From: Chaenocephalus aceratus
Taxonomy: Eukaryota > Chordata > Actinopteri > Perciformes > Channichthyidae
Length of the DNA: 64,000 bases
Assembly: GCA_023974075.1 (NCBI GenBank)
Contig: CM043792.1
Span: forward strand, 21,787,319 to 21,851,318
Direction: 5' to 3'
Shown here: positions 49,173-62,851 of the stretch, one piece after another
Numbering within the stretch: position 1 is the first letter of the stretch
How the letters are laid out: every line of letters begins with the position of its first letter
Translations under genes and position numbers: made by a program
The notes under the pieces: generated by a model
The model's input: only the letters and a program-made list of their open reading frames with translations
The model's database searches: none
Told to the model about the DNA's origin: nothing

Positions 49173-50640
49173 TTCTATAACAAAAGGTGACATTGTAAAA
49201 TGTTGGGAGGGCATTTGGGTTTGAGCGGTTCAATAAGAATACATGAATCATTTTTCATAAAACCAAAAATATCAAATGCCTGGGGCAGACCTAAAAAAAC
49301 AAAGTAGGTCATAAGCAATTATTTGTTGGTTGAATGACACAATAATCAAATTGCATCCAGATGTTACAACAAGCTAAATAATCTGGAATGACATTGTGAA
49401 TGAATCACTCTATGCAGCACCCTCTCCTCCATCCAGCTGAACCGTTACTATGATTGTACAACCCTTTACCAGGAGCGCACGTAAAGTAGTCACCTTTAAA
49501 TATACACATTGATCATAAAATGATCAAATGATCAATCTTCTTTGGTCATGTCATGCGTTAGTGTGGCAACAGTCAGTTTCACTTCTCAGAAACCCATGAG
49601 TCACTGTGAATTATTAATTGTGGCTGTCTAACACACCTGTCCTGGCATGTTGTCAAAGTGTGACTGTGTGTGACTGTGTGTGTGTGTGTTTGTGACTGTG
49701 TATGTGTGTGTGTGAAGACTCAGGGATCGTCTGGTAAGTGGTGAGCACTCAATTGCTTGGGAAGTGTCCATGATTCATATAAAGGACATCCGTAATGAAA
49801 GCCAAGTAAACACAAACCCCTTTCACAACCAGTGCCTTACCTGATGGTGTAAGATGAAGGCAACAGGTTCAAAGTGTGTTGTTTCATTCTGTTTCGTAGA
49901 AGGGGGATGATAAAAATGGCCTTTAAATGTTTTATATGATTTTATTTTTTTACTGAGGATAACCAGATTTACCTTGTTTCAGCAAGGTACAACCATTTGA
50001 AAGATATGTATTTTAAAAATGTCTATGTTTATCTTTTTTTAATCAGTAGATACAAATTCTCCAAATAGAACAAATCAAGAGAGTGCAGTAGGTCATGAAA
50101 TTAGCACCAACATTTATTACTAAATCTAATTGAATTTTTAATTGGTGATTGTTATGAATGAAAACAAATTATTTTTAAGTGAACCTTGAACCAAAGAAAT
50201 CCCAAATAGAAATCAAATCATGAAATATTAATCACATAAGGCTACAAAGACTGGAAACAGGAAAGAGGTACACTGACTCTAAAGTACACCTATCAAATAC
50301 ATTGTTGTATAGTTTGTTTGATCATTCAACGTAAAATAAATAATTTCATAATTTGGGGAGTTATGGGGCAGATGTATATGTTTTGGTTGGGAACAGTTGC
50401 CATTTGAGACTCCAGGAAACTTCTAGTCTCAAATTTGTCATCATTGGTAAAAGCCAGGTGAGCTTTTTCCCCCCGTTTTCCATATATCTGCTAAGGTAAG
50501 TAATTGGCTGCTGATTTTATTTAACATTTATATTAAAATGTGTCATTTATTGTGTCTCACATCTGGATAAACTCCTCCTGTTAGGATTTATATTTTCCCT
50601 TGCTTTTCTGAAAAACAAAGTGCAGACACACCCAACTGAG
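49173..50640. other. Intergenic DNA downstream of lgals3bp
   Basis: A short TG-rich microsatellite (about 49660-49712) and otherwise unique-looking AT-rich sequence. No gene supported. Confidence 0.5.
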
Positions 50641-50647
50641 AGATCAC

Positions 50648-50657
50648 TTTATTTATT
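50648..50657 (-). terminator. Polyadenylation signals of lgals3bp
   Basis: Two overlapping AATAAA hexamers on the minus strand, about 155 bp after the stop codon, give a short 3' UTR. They are followed by a region with GT-containing sequence suitable for cleavage near 50630. Confidence 0.65.
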
Positions 50658-50808
50658 TGCCATTTACAAAATAATCAGGAAAGGATACTTGAAATAAAGC
50701 ACAGCTAAGTGTATATAATCAACAGAGAGTAATTAGGGAAAAATCACAGTATTCGTAGCTTCATTATTCTATATTGAAGAAAAATATGACAAATTGATCA
50801 GCCTTGGA

Positions 50809-53670
50809 TCAGACATACCCTGGTCTCACTACAAAGTGGTAGGAGAACTGGTCATCAGGACAGGGAAAGGTGAGACCCTGGGTCTCATTCACACTGATGT
50901 AAGCCATATTGTCCTTGAAGTCCTGAATCTGACAGATGTACTTGCCTTGGCATATCAGCAGCAGCCGGTTACGAAACAGGATGTGTTGGTTCTGGGGGTG
51001 TTCTTGGGGATACAGCCTTGCCACAGGGAATGAGCTGCAACTCAAGCCTTGGTTTGAACATTCTTGTTGGTTTCTCAAGATATTAACCCTCCAACTGATC
51101 CGGTTGTTCTTGAAGATCAGGCTGTTGTGGATAGGTACGTTAAGCTGGGTTTGGATTTGATTGTATTGGTGATAATTGTTATACCTAGTCATCAATGGAG
51201 TTATTGCAGCAGTTATTACAGTGCTCCAGGGCTTAGCGGTGTAGATCCTTGTCTGGTAATGATCATTTGCTGTGCTGAACTTTGGGTTGGACTTGAGATT
51301 GCTGAAGAGCAGCAAATTAAACTGGTATGCTTCCAAGAGGTTTTCCTGATACAAATTCTTATGAGAACTGTAGAGAGAAGAGTTGAACTCCAGGTCATAC
51401 AGTGCTTCAGCGGGGATCATAGGGAAACGAATGCGACTCAACAGGTCATGCTGGGTGTCCAAAGGGGTCGAGTTGCCCTTCTCTTCGATCCAGCTCTCCA
51501 CAGTTTGAAGTAGAACGTATTCATCTGGCACCACCAAGTCTGAGCGGAGCAGAAGGGATCCAAGGAGCCGAATGGAGATGTGTGTCCAAGCAGGGGACAT
51601 GGTCAGATTTTGATAGTTCCAGGCCAGATACTGAAGACAGTTCTCCTCCAGGACAAAGTCCCCAGTCTCCAGTGCATATTTGTAAAGGGACACCTGGGTT
51701 TGGAACGAGGCATCCTCTGGTAGGATTTTAGAGAACAGCCGACCTGTGTCCTCCATCAGCTCCTCTACGCCAAACGTGTAAGCTAACCAGTGGAGGCACT
51801 GCATGGAGGAGAAGGCAATATCCGCCTTGCGGGTGTAAATGTACCTATAGAGATTGTAGAATAGTTAATAGACTATTAAAGATGTATTCCGTTCATTGTG
51901 CTTTTTGTTACATGCTGACAAAACAAATTAGTGATATCAATATGAGTTTTGTATCTTGAATCAATACAAGCCATAGTAATTTCAGCATACCTGATGAAGG
52001 TGGTGACATGAGGTTGGCAAGACTGGCTGACGTTCACCGTGATGTTATTGATCCCCTCCGAAGCATTGAAGAGCGGGAATTGTGAAAGTATATGTTTGTG
52101 TGCACATATCGGTGTCTCAACCACCTCCTGGGTCCCGTCGTCCTGTACGTTTTCAGAAGCACTCTGGACTAAGATCAGGAAGTCACAGCCGTTACTGCTG
52201 TCAAAGATTTCGCCGCGCTCATCAGAGAGACTGATGCTGTGGTCCAGCGAGTGAAGAGAATCACTTTTCGTCAGGTTTGAGTCTGGAACCACAAATAACT
52301 GGAATGAATATTTAATAAAGTAACACTTGAGAAACTTTGATCAAGTTTGCAGACTATACTTTTCCTGTCTCTTACATATTATTTTGTCCAGCACCTGATT
52401 TTTATCTGAATATCTGTGTTTGGAAAAAAGGTTGCTACATATACTTGATCTAGTCACTCAACCTATACTCTATAGACAATCTGTTAAACAAAGCAATGCA
52501 GAATTGTTTAATCTCAACTAATAACGCTGCTACATTTAAAAATAAAAATACTCTATTAACTATTTTCAAGTGGACTATCCAAAAACATTTTACTGCATGC
52601 ACATTTGATAGAGTTTAGATACATACTGCTTGTTTCACAAATAACTCCAACATCCTCTTTGTGGGAGCAGTCAGTTACTCCCCAGCTTGTGAAAGCACAT
52701 TTTGACAGATAGCTCTCTGTGCCTTGACATGACAAGTCATCAAGCCAAATAGGTCCAGACACTATGAAGTAAAATGAAAGGAAATACATTGTTAATTAGT
52801 CTAACAGTAACAAATTATACAGCTCTGATAAAAATTAATAGACCACTACAAATGTTTCTGAAATCTCAATCTCTACATAAACCATTATGTAGCCATTCCA
52901 TTCCAGTGACTTTTGAATTCCAACACAGAGAAATGTTGTCAGTAGTTTATAGAATAAAAAACAACAACATTTTACTCAAACACATACCTATAAATAGTAA
53001 AACCAGATAAACTGATAAATGTGATAATGCTGCAGTGGTTTCTTCATTTTTTCCAGAGCTGTAAGTGACATGTTCTGAATGTGTGGTGGTATCACATCTC
53101 CCCACTCATTACAATCACTTCACCGCCCTCTGGTGGCGGATAACAGGAAGTAGAGGTCACCTTTTCCATAGTTTTTCCCAAAGACAACAGCGTTAGCTCC
53201 GGGGAAGTGGAGCTGACGACACACCACTTGGGCCTCAGCCATGTCCCAGCCGTCGTCACACACCGTTCCCCATTTCCCATCATGGTAGATTTCCACACGG
53301 CCCTCCGAGACAACGCCTCCAAACAGCCTCACATCACCCTCCCGTGGCGCGGGATTTCTCCTGCTTTCTGTAGAATATTAACCGAGGCAGAGAGGCTATA
53401 CAAACATTTGGATGACCTACAGTCTGTGTTGAGGGTGAAGGGCACCAAATATATTTCTAATGATGTTAAACAGTTTACAGTTCTGCATTTAAAACTAATA
53501 AAGTATGTTTCCAGGCAAAAGTAAAAGCATTTAAATAGTTTTTACACAAAGGAGCTATAAACTAAGTTCATATACTCACCGTCACCGAACATGCTCAATC
53601 TCATTGCACTTCCAGAGACATAGAGAAGCAGCAGAAGCCACAGACTGAAACCGTTTCGATGTGCGAGCAT
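50809..53670 (-). CDS. lgals3bp: Galectin-3-binding protein (90K/Mac-2BP)
   Basis: Secreted glycoprotein that binds galectins and matrix proteins and modulates innate immunity. Coding exons high to low: 53580-53670, 53161-53367, 52627-52761, 51991-52282, 50809-51844; all GT/AG, phases consistent, 586 aa (human 585). Residues 1-~22 are a signal peptide ([20 protein letters not shown]). An SRCR domain (about 43-143) has six cysteines, group A pattern, and is split over two exons as usual: [20 protein letters not shown] and [24 protein letters not shown] domain (about 165-245: [21 protein letters not shown]) and BACK ([15 protein letters not shown] through [12 protein letters not shown]) follow, then the conserved C-terminal half ending FVVRPGYV. 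The start ATG is 53668-53670; an in-frame ATG at 53698 lies before a good acceptor (AG 53694-53695) and is probably intronic. It lies between timp2 and cant1 in the same orientation. Confidence 0.95.
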
Positions 53671-53814
53671 TTTCAAACCGCCAGTGTGGGACTCTGACAT
53701 AGAGGATGACAGTCAAATAAATATGCTCTACTGTACTTCACAATTTAAGATTTTAACTTAATAACCCTTAACCCAAAGCTCCAAGAGTGAAACTGTAGTG
53801 TCGTTTTTTGTGCA

Positions 53815-54177
53815 TATGGGAGAAGGGGGTAAATTGAGCCAGTAGGTAAATTGAACCATCCCCTGTAACCAGGCAACGCCTTATAGTTGTAATCAAGTGA
53901 ACATAAATTATGCAAGTTCCACACATTTCTCATTGCCTGTGAAAGAGAGATACTCTTTGTGGTCTGGTAAGTAAACAGGTTTGAACCGGTATGCCCAGGT
54001 TTTTTTTTTAAAGAAGTAATATTTTCACTGCCCTTGATCAAATATTATTATTATCATTGCCATTGATAGGAGACATCCTGAATTATAGGTGTTTTCATTT
54101 TTACTATGTGTCATTTCTCCTTGCTTAGAGGACAGCATAACTAAAAAGTGGCTCAACTTACCCCACTCTCTCCTATC
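53815..54177. mobile_element. MITE in lgals3bp intron 1
   Basis: The ends GGGAGAAGGGGGTAAATTGA and TTACCCCACTCTCTCC are imperfect inverted repeats. The same family, in the other orientation, sits inside hAT 13657-14596. It is non-coding. Confidence 0.65.
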
Positions 54178-54401
54178 AATCTATTTACTGTTCAAAGAGT
54201 GAAAATAGCACCTGTACCCCGCCCCCCACTTTTAACTTACTTAAAATGTGTGCATCACAAATGAAAAGGTCCAACTTTACTAGAAAAAATTGGTAACTCT
54301 TTTAATTAAGTTGTCTTTGGCTCTTTGCTGTAACTATTGTACATTTCACCTCGAGCGAGGAATAAAGGTATTCTGATTCTGAATATAATAGACTTATTTA
54401 C

Positions 54402-54460
54402 CTTTTGTCCCTCGTTATGAAGTGATGTTGTCCCAAAATGTGCTTCTCTCGTCTGGCGTC
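54402..54460 (-). other. lgals3bp: Probable untranslated exon 1 of lgals3bp
   Basis: The minus strand has a clear donor (CAAAAG|GTAAATAAG, exon edge 54402) about 20-30 bp below a TATA-like box, and the first coding exon has an acceptor at 53694-53695 and no promoter of its own. The upper edge (transcription start) is estimated from the TATA distance. Confidence 0.55.
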
Positions 54461-54471
54461 TGTTACACCAA

Positions 54472-54549
54472 TTTCACTTCTTTTTAAGTCCTGCCAAAAA
54501 CAGGTTTCACTTCTCCTTTCCCGCTGTGTTCCCAAAGTATCGTTTCACA
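54472..54549 (-). promoter_or_regulatory. lgals3bp promoter with interferon-response-like motifs
   Basis: On the gene strand, AGAAGTGAAA occurs twice (54472-54481 and 54505-54514) and TGTGAAAC once (54542-54549), all matching the IRF core AANNGAAA or close to it; GGGAAAGGAGAAGTGAAACC resembles an ISRE. TTAAAAA at 54481-54487 is a TATA-like box. Mammalian LGALS3BP is interferon-inducible, which agrees. Confidence 0.55.
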
Positions 54550-55217
54550 TTAAAGCAGACAGTCTGGGCTGTTGCATTGCATAACAGTTTTTGGACCAGT
54601 TTCAACTTGTTTGAGAACAATGTCTAACTTCTTGTTGGACTGATTTGTTTGATCAAGTCCACATGTGTAACTAAAACTAGACTCAGAAAATAAGAATCAA
54701 GGTTTTTACTCAAGTCATCCCAACAAAAACATTACATAATTCATTTTTCAACAAAACGTCCTTCAAATCATGTTGAGGTTCATGAAGAATAAAAGCAGGC
54801 CTTTAGTTATTTCATTGGAAATAACATGACGGGTGTGTACACAATGATATTTAACATGGAGCAAAGGGCAAACACCGTCGACCCTTTGAGAGTGTACATT
54901 ATGTGCATGGAAAATAAATCAGGGTCTAATAAATCGATATTTTGTACATTCATTATAAGAAGGCTACAGTACTGTTGATGAACCACATTTGTCTTGGGAA
55001 AAAGATGATCCATCTCAAGACATGCTGGCATTTTTTGTGTTGATTGGCAATTTCTCAAAACCATATTTTACAATCTCAGCCCATAGTTTGTCTGTTTGTA
55101 CTGAAGACGCTCCTTTAAGGTTGGAGTTGTGCCTCAACCAGGACCGACAAGTACAGTAACGTCAACAGTGACTGGATTGTAAACAAAATAGAACAGTGCA
55201 GTGGCAGGTATCTCAGT
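54550..55217. other. lgals3bp-cant1 intergenic region and cant1 3' UTR
   Basis: Directly after the cant1 stop (minus strand) the sequence is non-coding. I found no clear AATAAA on the minus strand here, so the end of the cant1 transcript is not fixed. No other gene seen. Confidence 0.5.
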
Positions 55218-57180
55218 CTATATGAACTCCACCCCCTCATATTTTACATCCCCGATCTTGGTTTCGGGTAGAAGGATGCGTCCGTCAAGCGTGAAGGCCA
55301 TGATGTACGTGGCAACCTTTCCCGCGTCTTCCTCTGACTTGAGAGCGACAATGATCTGGTCGTCGGTATTCGGGACAAACTTGAAGGAGGAAAATCCGTG
55401 ACTGGGGTTGAGCGGACCCACCCGACTCACAATGATGTCTTTGAAATCTGGCGAGCAGCTGAGAGCGAGGTTCGAGGCGCGACGCTCGTCTGCCGTCTCC
55501 TCGTAGCGCTCCTTGCTGGCGCGGCGAGGGAGGAAGAACCAGCGCTGCAGGGTGTCGCTCCACGCTGCCGACTCGTGGATGAGATACCCTGTGAAGATTT
55601 AGAGATATACAGTATAGTGTCAACAAAGACAAATACACAAAGGAATAGAGAGTGAGATCTGATTGACATCCTCACCTGGAGGCTCTATCCCTGCAGCAGA
55701 CTTCAGAGATTGGTACTTGGGAACCCAGTTCTCATGTTGTACGTCCCCTCTGAAGCCCACTACTTTCACCCACTCTGGGTTGTTATTGACAAACACGCCT
55801 TCAGTGGTGGTCCACTCTTTCCCCAGACCACCGACGTACAGGTGCTTGTCCTTCACCGCCAGCCACTCCGCTTTGAACCCTTTCAAGAGAAATAAAACAA
55901 GTAGCAATTAAACATAGAAACACTCGATTAACAAAAGCCCTGCATTCAAGATCATTGTTAAGGTAAAGCACAAAATAAAAACCAGTGGAATATATACTTA
56001 TTGTAAGTCGCTTTGGATAAAAGCGTCAGCTAAATGCAATATAATGTAATATACTTTAAGTACAAATGAAAGCTCTTATTATCCGGAAAAAGCAGCTGCT
56101 GTTAGGGTTCAGTGTTAATAATATAAATAATATACATATTGTTGGAGTAGTAAGACTGACATTGTAGCCTTTTTGCCATTGTAGCTGGTTGAGGTGGTGC
56201 TAGTAAAGTGGTATCCAAACTAGGTCTCTCGCCCCTTCAGAGGGTCAACACATAAATCTGAGGAATCGTGAGATGATTTTACTCAATTATTGCTTAAGTG
56301 TTGTGCAATAATGGATTAGTTTACCTCTTTGGGCTACAGAGAGCTGTTCAAATGAAATCCTCTGAAAATATCTGGCTATTCACAACTACTAATTGAAGAG
56401 CCTTGACAAAAATGCAGTGGGGTAAAAAGTAGCGACTTAGTCTCGCTGAAGTGGAGTTGAATTATAAAAAAGCATGAAATGGAAATAGTAATGTAAAATA
56501 TCGTTTGACAGCATCAGAGGAGGGTAATGCTGACCTTTGGCAACGCTGCCATCGCCGTCAGGTAAGATGACCCACGGCACGATATTGTCACCGTCAATGC
56601 GGTAGACGACCCCCGTCCTGTCGTCGACGCTGTAGAGCTTCCCGTTGAACACTACCAGCTCGGACAGCTCCATGCCCCGCCCTTTCTCCGACAGGTGGCT
56701 CTCCAGCACCACCTTGTCCGTATCCCACTCAACTGCTACCTTGTCACCACTTTGGGACACCAACAGATGTCCCCGCCGCATGTAGCTGAACCAAGTCAGC
56801 TTCTTGTCACTACGAGAGCTTGTGTCTAGGTCGGCAATGACCCCAATGCGGTAGCGAGTGCCCTGCGGCGTGTGCTCAGGCGGACTGAGAGGGTAGGTGT
56901 CATTGTAACCGACATTGGACTGCTGCGTGTCACTGTGACCGCTCTTCCAACTGTGGGAGTCGTAGGACCGGGATGGCAAGCCCGCGCTAAGGTGCATGAA
57001 GAGCAGCAGGAGCAGGCCCAGGGAGAACGCCACCGCCACGATGGGCCGCCACTTAAGGCGGAAACGAGGGTCAGTGGTGTTGGCCATGGACGCCAACATA
57101 GGGAGGCCTCCGACAGAGATACGCAGCGGGTTCATAGGCTCATCCTGCTCCAGTCGTGTGAAGCCTGGGGGAGCAGGCAT
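55218..57180 (-). CDS. cant1: Calcium-activated nucleotidase 1 (apyrase family)
   Basis: Golgi/ER nucleoside diphosphatase (UDP/GDP preferring, calcium-dependent) that clears nucleotide products of glycosylation and is needed for proteoglycan synthesis. Coding exons high to low: 56535-57180, 55676-55879, 55218-55588; GT/AG junctions, phase 1 throughout, 406 aa (human 401). A short cytosolic tail is followed by one membrane anchor at about 46-64 (type II). Conserved blocks: [126 protein letters not shown]-glycosylation site in YNDTYPL. The start MPAPPGF was chosen as the first ATG in the exon and gives the human-like N-terminal length; Met16 (MNPLRIS) is an alternative. A 5' untranslated exon near 62.6 kb is likely. 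Confidence 0.96.
55999..56060 (+). mobile_element. L2/SINE 3' tail in cant1 intron
   Basis: TTGTAAGTCGCTTTGGATAA then AAGCGTCAGCTAAATGCAAT is the same 3' end as the LINE at 39717, here in plus orientation and only tail length. Confidence 0.75.
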
Positions 57181-57297
57181 GGGGGACGGAGGCCTGGATT
57201 GACCTGAAGGAAAATACAGAGAGAATGTAAGTCCACTTGTACAACACAAAGCAGGACAGCAACAATAAAAAGACAGGGCCTCATCTGTGTTCACTTA

Positions 57298-58090
<793 letters not shown>

Positions 58091-58499
58091 TGTGTGTGTG
58101 TGTTTCTCTGTTTAAATGGTGTGCTTTCCTTGTAATCACTGAAGAAGAATATGGTTGAACTTTCAATTCCCCTTTACCTCAAAGAGAGACTCGTTACATT
58201 TTCTGAACAGAGGCCACTCATATCCCAAATAATGGTGAAACATAAAATAGCAATAGCAACAGTGGAGAATAGTCATAAAGACAGTAAACTTAGACATATC
58301 CATCCAACATTGGCTAACATTGTGCAACCAAAACTACTGGTCATATAGGACACTAGTAGGGCTGTGTAGGACTGGATTACATTGAGCATTGGTGTGTTTG
58401 TTGCTTATGAATTACATTTTAAATTTGTAAAGGAAGAATGTTTTTATTCTTTGAAAATTGAATTGGTTAATATGGTTATTATACAACACTGGTAAAGTG

Positions 58500-59165
58500 G
58501 TGTCTTTTAAATCCAGGCTGAAGACTTTTCTTTTTGTCACTGCTTTTAATTGAACTATTCATATCTGCATAGACATAGACTGCACTGTAACTTTTATCCA
58601 TGTATTTTTTCTTTTAATGTTTTAAATGTAAACGTAATTAATTTTTCCATGACATTTATGAGGGACTGCTCGAAAGTAGGATATTTGGGATATCCATCGT
58701 AGCCAGGGTTTACGATCAGTTTTTGGGTGATTTGTACTGAGGAACAAGTATCACATCACCGACGGGTGAAAAAATAAATAAATAGTGTTTTGGTAACACG
58801 GGGTGTTCAGGTAACACTTAAATGTGGATGTCATGCGAGCATAACATGGTGAAAACAATCAGTCTAAATTAACAATCGGGACGGAAATGTTCGGATTTCC
58901 AAAGGGAGGTTCTGTGAATAAATTAAAAATCAAGAACCGAAATAATTGAACTATTCATATCTTAGACTGCACTGTAACTTTTATCTTTTAATGTTTATTT
59001 TATTAGCTTTTGTTTTTAATGACTGATTTTAAATGCCATTTTCTTAATGTCTTTCATTTATTTTATTTTTTTTATGTTTCTTTTATTATCTTTTACTGTT
59101 TTGAAATACTTTTGTCTGCATTTTTGTAAAGCACCTTGAATTGCCTGGTGCTTGGCCTTGGTCAC
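58500..59165 (+). mobile_element. LINE 3' remnants in cant1 intron 1
   Basis: AAATCCAGGCTGAAGACTTT, then TTTAATTGAACTATTCATAT, then TAGACTGCACTGTAACTTTT; the last two recur at 58946-58985, followed by TTGTAAAGCACCTTGAATTG. This is the typical end of a non-LTR retrotransposon ORF2 and 3' UTR, seen as two partly overlapping pieces. Confidence 0.6.
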
Positions 59166-59329
59166 AATTCAGGTTACCCAGAATAATATTTTATCAGGAG
59201 CAAGTAACTTCAGCTGTATGTGTACCACTGGATATAAAGCTACAGTTGCAGTAGTCAGGAAATACTTGTTAAACCTGCCTTGCTCTTGAATGAAATACGT
59301 AAACCAAACCCAAGGGCTCAATCTAATTC

Positions 59330-59850
59330 AGGGGTGTCCAAACTACAGCCCGGGGGCCAAATGCGGCCCGCGAGCCATTTTGAATCGGCCCTCAGCAGAT
59401 TGTAAAAGTATAATGGAATATGACCAACAAATGAAACTTGTGCTTGTCTTGTACTTCTTAAACATATATTACTTGGTAGTATTCATGTGTTAATAGGTCC
59501 ACTTTTAAAATAAATTCAGTCAATTGAAGTTTAAAATAATTTCTAACAAATCTAAGTTGATAAGAAAAAAGCCCAATAACCCATTTGTATAACAAGCTTC
59601 AAATACCCTTCATATTTCCCCTTATTATAATTTTATAATATTATAATTTGAGGCTTCTGTTTTGTCCCAATAGCCTCTTTTAAATTGAAGTTGTCTGAGG
59701 TCCTTACCACCAGCTGCTCTTGCAATGTTATGTGTAACCTTGCTGCCTTCTTGGCCAGGTCAGCATTGTAAATGAGATTTTTATCTCAATGCTTTTTATC
59801 TGGTTAAACAAAGGTTGAATAAAATAAAATTGTATGATACCTACATGAGC
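59330..59850. mobile_element. hAT left end and a retroposon tail
   Basis: 59330-59420 begins CAGGGGTGTCCAAACTACAG with GGCCAAATGCGGCCCGCGAG, a Charlie-like hAT end. 59740-59850 has TTCTTGGCCAGGTCAGCATT, GAGATTTTTATCTCAATG and GGTTAAACAAAGGTTGAATA, a non-LTR retroposon 3' tail. Between them I see nothing further. Confidence 0.6.
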
Positions 59851-62565
59851 AAAAAGAAAATAGATATCTGTACAACTATTTTCCACAGTTGTAACAAATC
59901 ATCAGTGACTAAAGAAAACATACTAATAATAGATCTGAAGACCAAACATTATTTTTCATACCTCACCTCTGGCTGAGCTTACAACGAGACATTTACATGA
60001 TTCATCAATCTAATCACATACTTTCCATAAGAAGAATCCTTTGCTCGTTTGCCAATCAAATCCTTAGTTCCAGAGAAATCCTTCAGATCTATATTTTAAA
60101 CTCTGGTAAGATAAATTATATATCTGGTGACAGCTCACACAAATGATTGTATGCCGGGTTAAACATGACACAAGAAGCAGGAAGCAGCACCGTTTATGTT
60201 AATATCAGGTGGCCACTGGCCACTTGGGGAATGTGTTAGCGTGGAGAATGGGAGGAGCCTCAGTGAATATAAAAGGGAAGCGGCTGTGGACAGGTAAATC
60301 AGGATTTACACAATAAGCCAGCAGATGTCACACATACCACTTTCCCAAGCACTTAAAACGTTATTTACTAACCATTTTGACAAGCAATAACTTATCCAAG
60401 TAGTCTTTCAAGGAAACATCTCTAATAATGCCACAACTCTTTCTGTTTTACATCTTAGACACATGAAAATAAAGTATAGAGGAGAAACTAAAAAGACATG
60501 AAAGACATAAATACACATTAAGAAAATGTGATTTTTCTAGTTTGTTTTACATTATATATAATACATCTTTGAGTGGCAAAGCGTAGAGAGTAGAGATGAA
60601 TGATCCAGGAAGATCTAAGGGACTATTTTCATGCTGTCTGTGATTAGTTGATCAATGAAGAAGAATCAATCCAAAGATAAACATTTTCAAATAATAGTAA
60701 ATTGAAGTAGAGCTGCTTAGTTTTCTTTCTTTATTTGATAAAACTTTAAGTTGAGAAGTAGTGCTGATACTTAGGTTTACACCTGAACGTGGACAAAATA
60801 CATTTTGTGACATTACAGAGGTAGAGCAAACTATATTTCATACACTGATATTTGCTTAAACTCCCAACAGACCAGTGTCTCGGGGGTCCCCACCAGGAAT
60901 AGTAAAATATAGAATGTGTGTAATTAATCCCAAACAAATTCCAGGGTCCTCTTAACTCGACCTCAGGAGCTTTGCACTCCTGTGGCCTAAAAATGGTTGC
61001 GTTTCTTCGAAAGGAGCACTGGAGGTGAAAGACCCTTTCATAAGGGGCCTCCCGAGCCAAACAGCAGCCCATTATAGCAGCGACATCAGGCCTCGCACTC
61101 TGAGGCAAGAAACTATCCTATCTGAAATTCTCACAGAAATAACCTTGACTGAAACAAATTAATTAAAGGCTTACCCCTCCGTCTCCTGCTGCTTGAAAGC
61201 CGACCCCGAGTCATTAGGATGACTTCTCTCTCCTTAAAGCAGACCTCCCGTCTTGTAATCTTTCTGATCACTGATTATTTGCAGTTCAACCATGACTAAG
61301 GATTGTTACGATGCTGGTGGACTTTAACTAGACCTGGATTATGCTCCAGTCCAAAGGGGCAAACCTTTCAGGGCGCCAACACAATACATGAAGTTATCAT
61401 TCATCGTAGCTGACAAAGGGCCAGGTACCAGAGGTTAGAAAAACCTTTCTTAACTGAATGTTGCACAGTTAAAGGAAGGGCATAATACAACATGTGGGGT
61501 TAGGAGATGTGACAAAATACACAACATGACACATTAGAAATTAATCAACTAAGAGATGTTGCCACACTGTTTGTTCTGAGGAAGCCGTCCAACTGGATAA
61601 ATGAGAAGAACCTGGCGACTTCATCAGCAGTGACAGTGCAAACACCTAAGGATATAGTAGCAGTTGGACGTTTTTGGGGCCATTTTTGCTTGAAAATAGA
61701 GCTAGAAAGATGACTTGGTTGCTTTTCAATGATTGTGAAACCATCCCAATATTTTCAGATTATTTTGGCTACATTTATAGGATAATGAAAACAATTAGTT
61801 GCAGTTATTGTTAAAATATTTTAAAGTAAATGATTATCAAAAGGGATGCCAGTTAATCTTATTTTGATCAATTTATTGATTAATAAAATAATGTTTCAGC
61901 TCTATTTAAGTATACATTTTTGAACATGTCTGAGCTTATCAAAGTTGTTCTCAGTCATTTTGCACAATAGCATGACATATAATTTAAAATACAGAAGAGC
62001 TGTCACAGTATACACAAGTACAGGTGGTTCCTTGATGTAAAAATGTGAGTATCTTTGCTTTGTGCTGCCCAAAAGGATGACATCTGGGGAGGTGGGCTTC
62101 AAAGGGAACAGATCAAGGACACAGAGAGAATATGTGAGGCCCATAAAAGTTCACTTATTGCTGTAGGGCAGATTCCCAATCCTCTGGATGTCAAGGCACC
62201 CCCTAACAGATGTGCATTAGGGTAACAAGTTGATTTTATGTTGCATTTATACATTCAGAAGTATCTGGATAATAAAGGTAACCACAATAGTCGTATTTAA
62301 AGTATTTCATATTTGGTTGAGACACCAGGGACCCTAGGTGCAAAGTAGTCTAAATAAAAGATCAACAGTTTGTTAGTAGAGTTATGTTGTTAAGGGATGC
62401 AGCAGGTTGTCTCCCTCACACAGCAACTTCTTATCTGTGTGTGTGTTTGTTAGTTAGTTATCAGCTCATGACCCTGTCCTGCCAGCAGCGCAGAGGTTAA
62501 CACAGATGCCATCACAAATGGCTGCGTCCAGATAACCCCCCACTGTCCTCATGTCTTCTACTCAC
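59851..62565. other. cant1 intron 1, no further gene
   Basis: Mostly unique-looking. 61780-61890 carries a degenerate fragment related to the GATAATCGATTAATC hAT piece near 15475. No coding exon supported. Confidence 0.5.
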
Positions 62566-62710
62566 CGCGGGTGTTAGATGTTCAGCTCGCAGTCCGCCGG
62601 TGGTTGTAGCTCAGATGTCATTATTCTAAATCTTTTTTCCTCTGCTGCCTTTTCCTCCGTGTCCCGTTTATCCGACAGCCGTTCATTACTTCCTGTATGC
62701 ACTGATGACG
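62566..62710 (-). other. cant1: Probable untranslated first exon and promoter of cant1
   Basis: On the minus strand a good donor (CCCGCG|GTGAGTAG) closes a locally CpG-containing segment that includes two ETS-like AGGAAGT/AGGAAAAG sites and no TATA box. The coding exon acceptor at 57204 needs an upstream partner and this is the best candidate in the window. The exon's upper edge is a guess. Confidence 0.5.
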
Positions 62711-62851
62711 ACGACAGCGTGCACTGCATGCGCGCGGTGGGTGGAAGAGGGTTTGTCAAGCGGTGGCTTCACGTGCTGTTGGAAATTTGAGAACCACGCG
62801 TCGTCAACTTAATCCTTTGAAAATAAAATATGTGAAAATGGACATACTACA

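Noticed and set aside
53698..53700. Upstream in-frame ATG as the lgals3bp start
   Set aside because: A polypyrimidine tract and AG at 53694-53695 put it in the intron. The downstream ATG begins a typical signal peptide.
55285..55911. Long open frames in other frames over cant1 exons
   Set aside because: Shadows of the GC-rich coding exons; they do not match known proteins and ignore the splice sites.
56437..56534. Continuation of the cant1 frame past the exon end (GQHYPPL...)
   Set aside because: Reads into the intron. The donor AAAG|GTCAGC joins to GGTTCAAAGC with conserved protein sequence.
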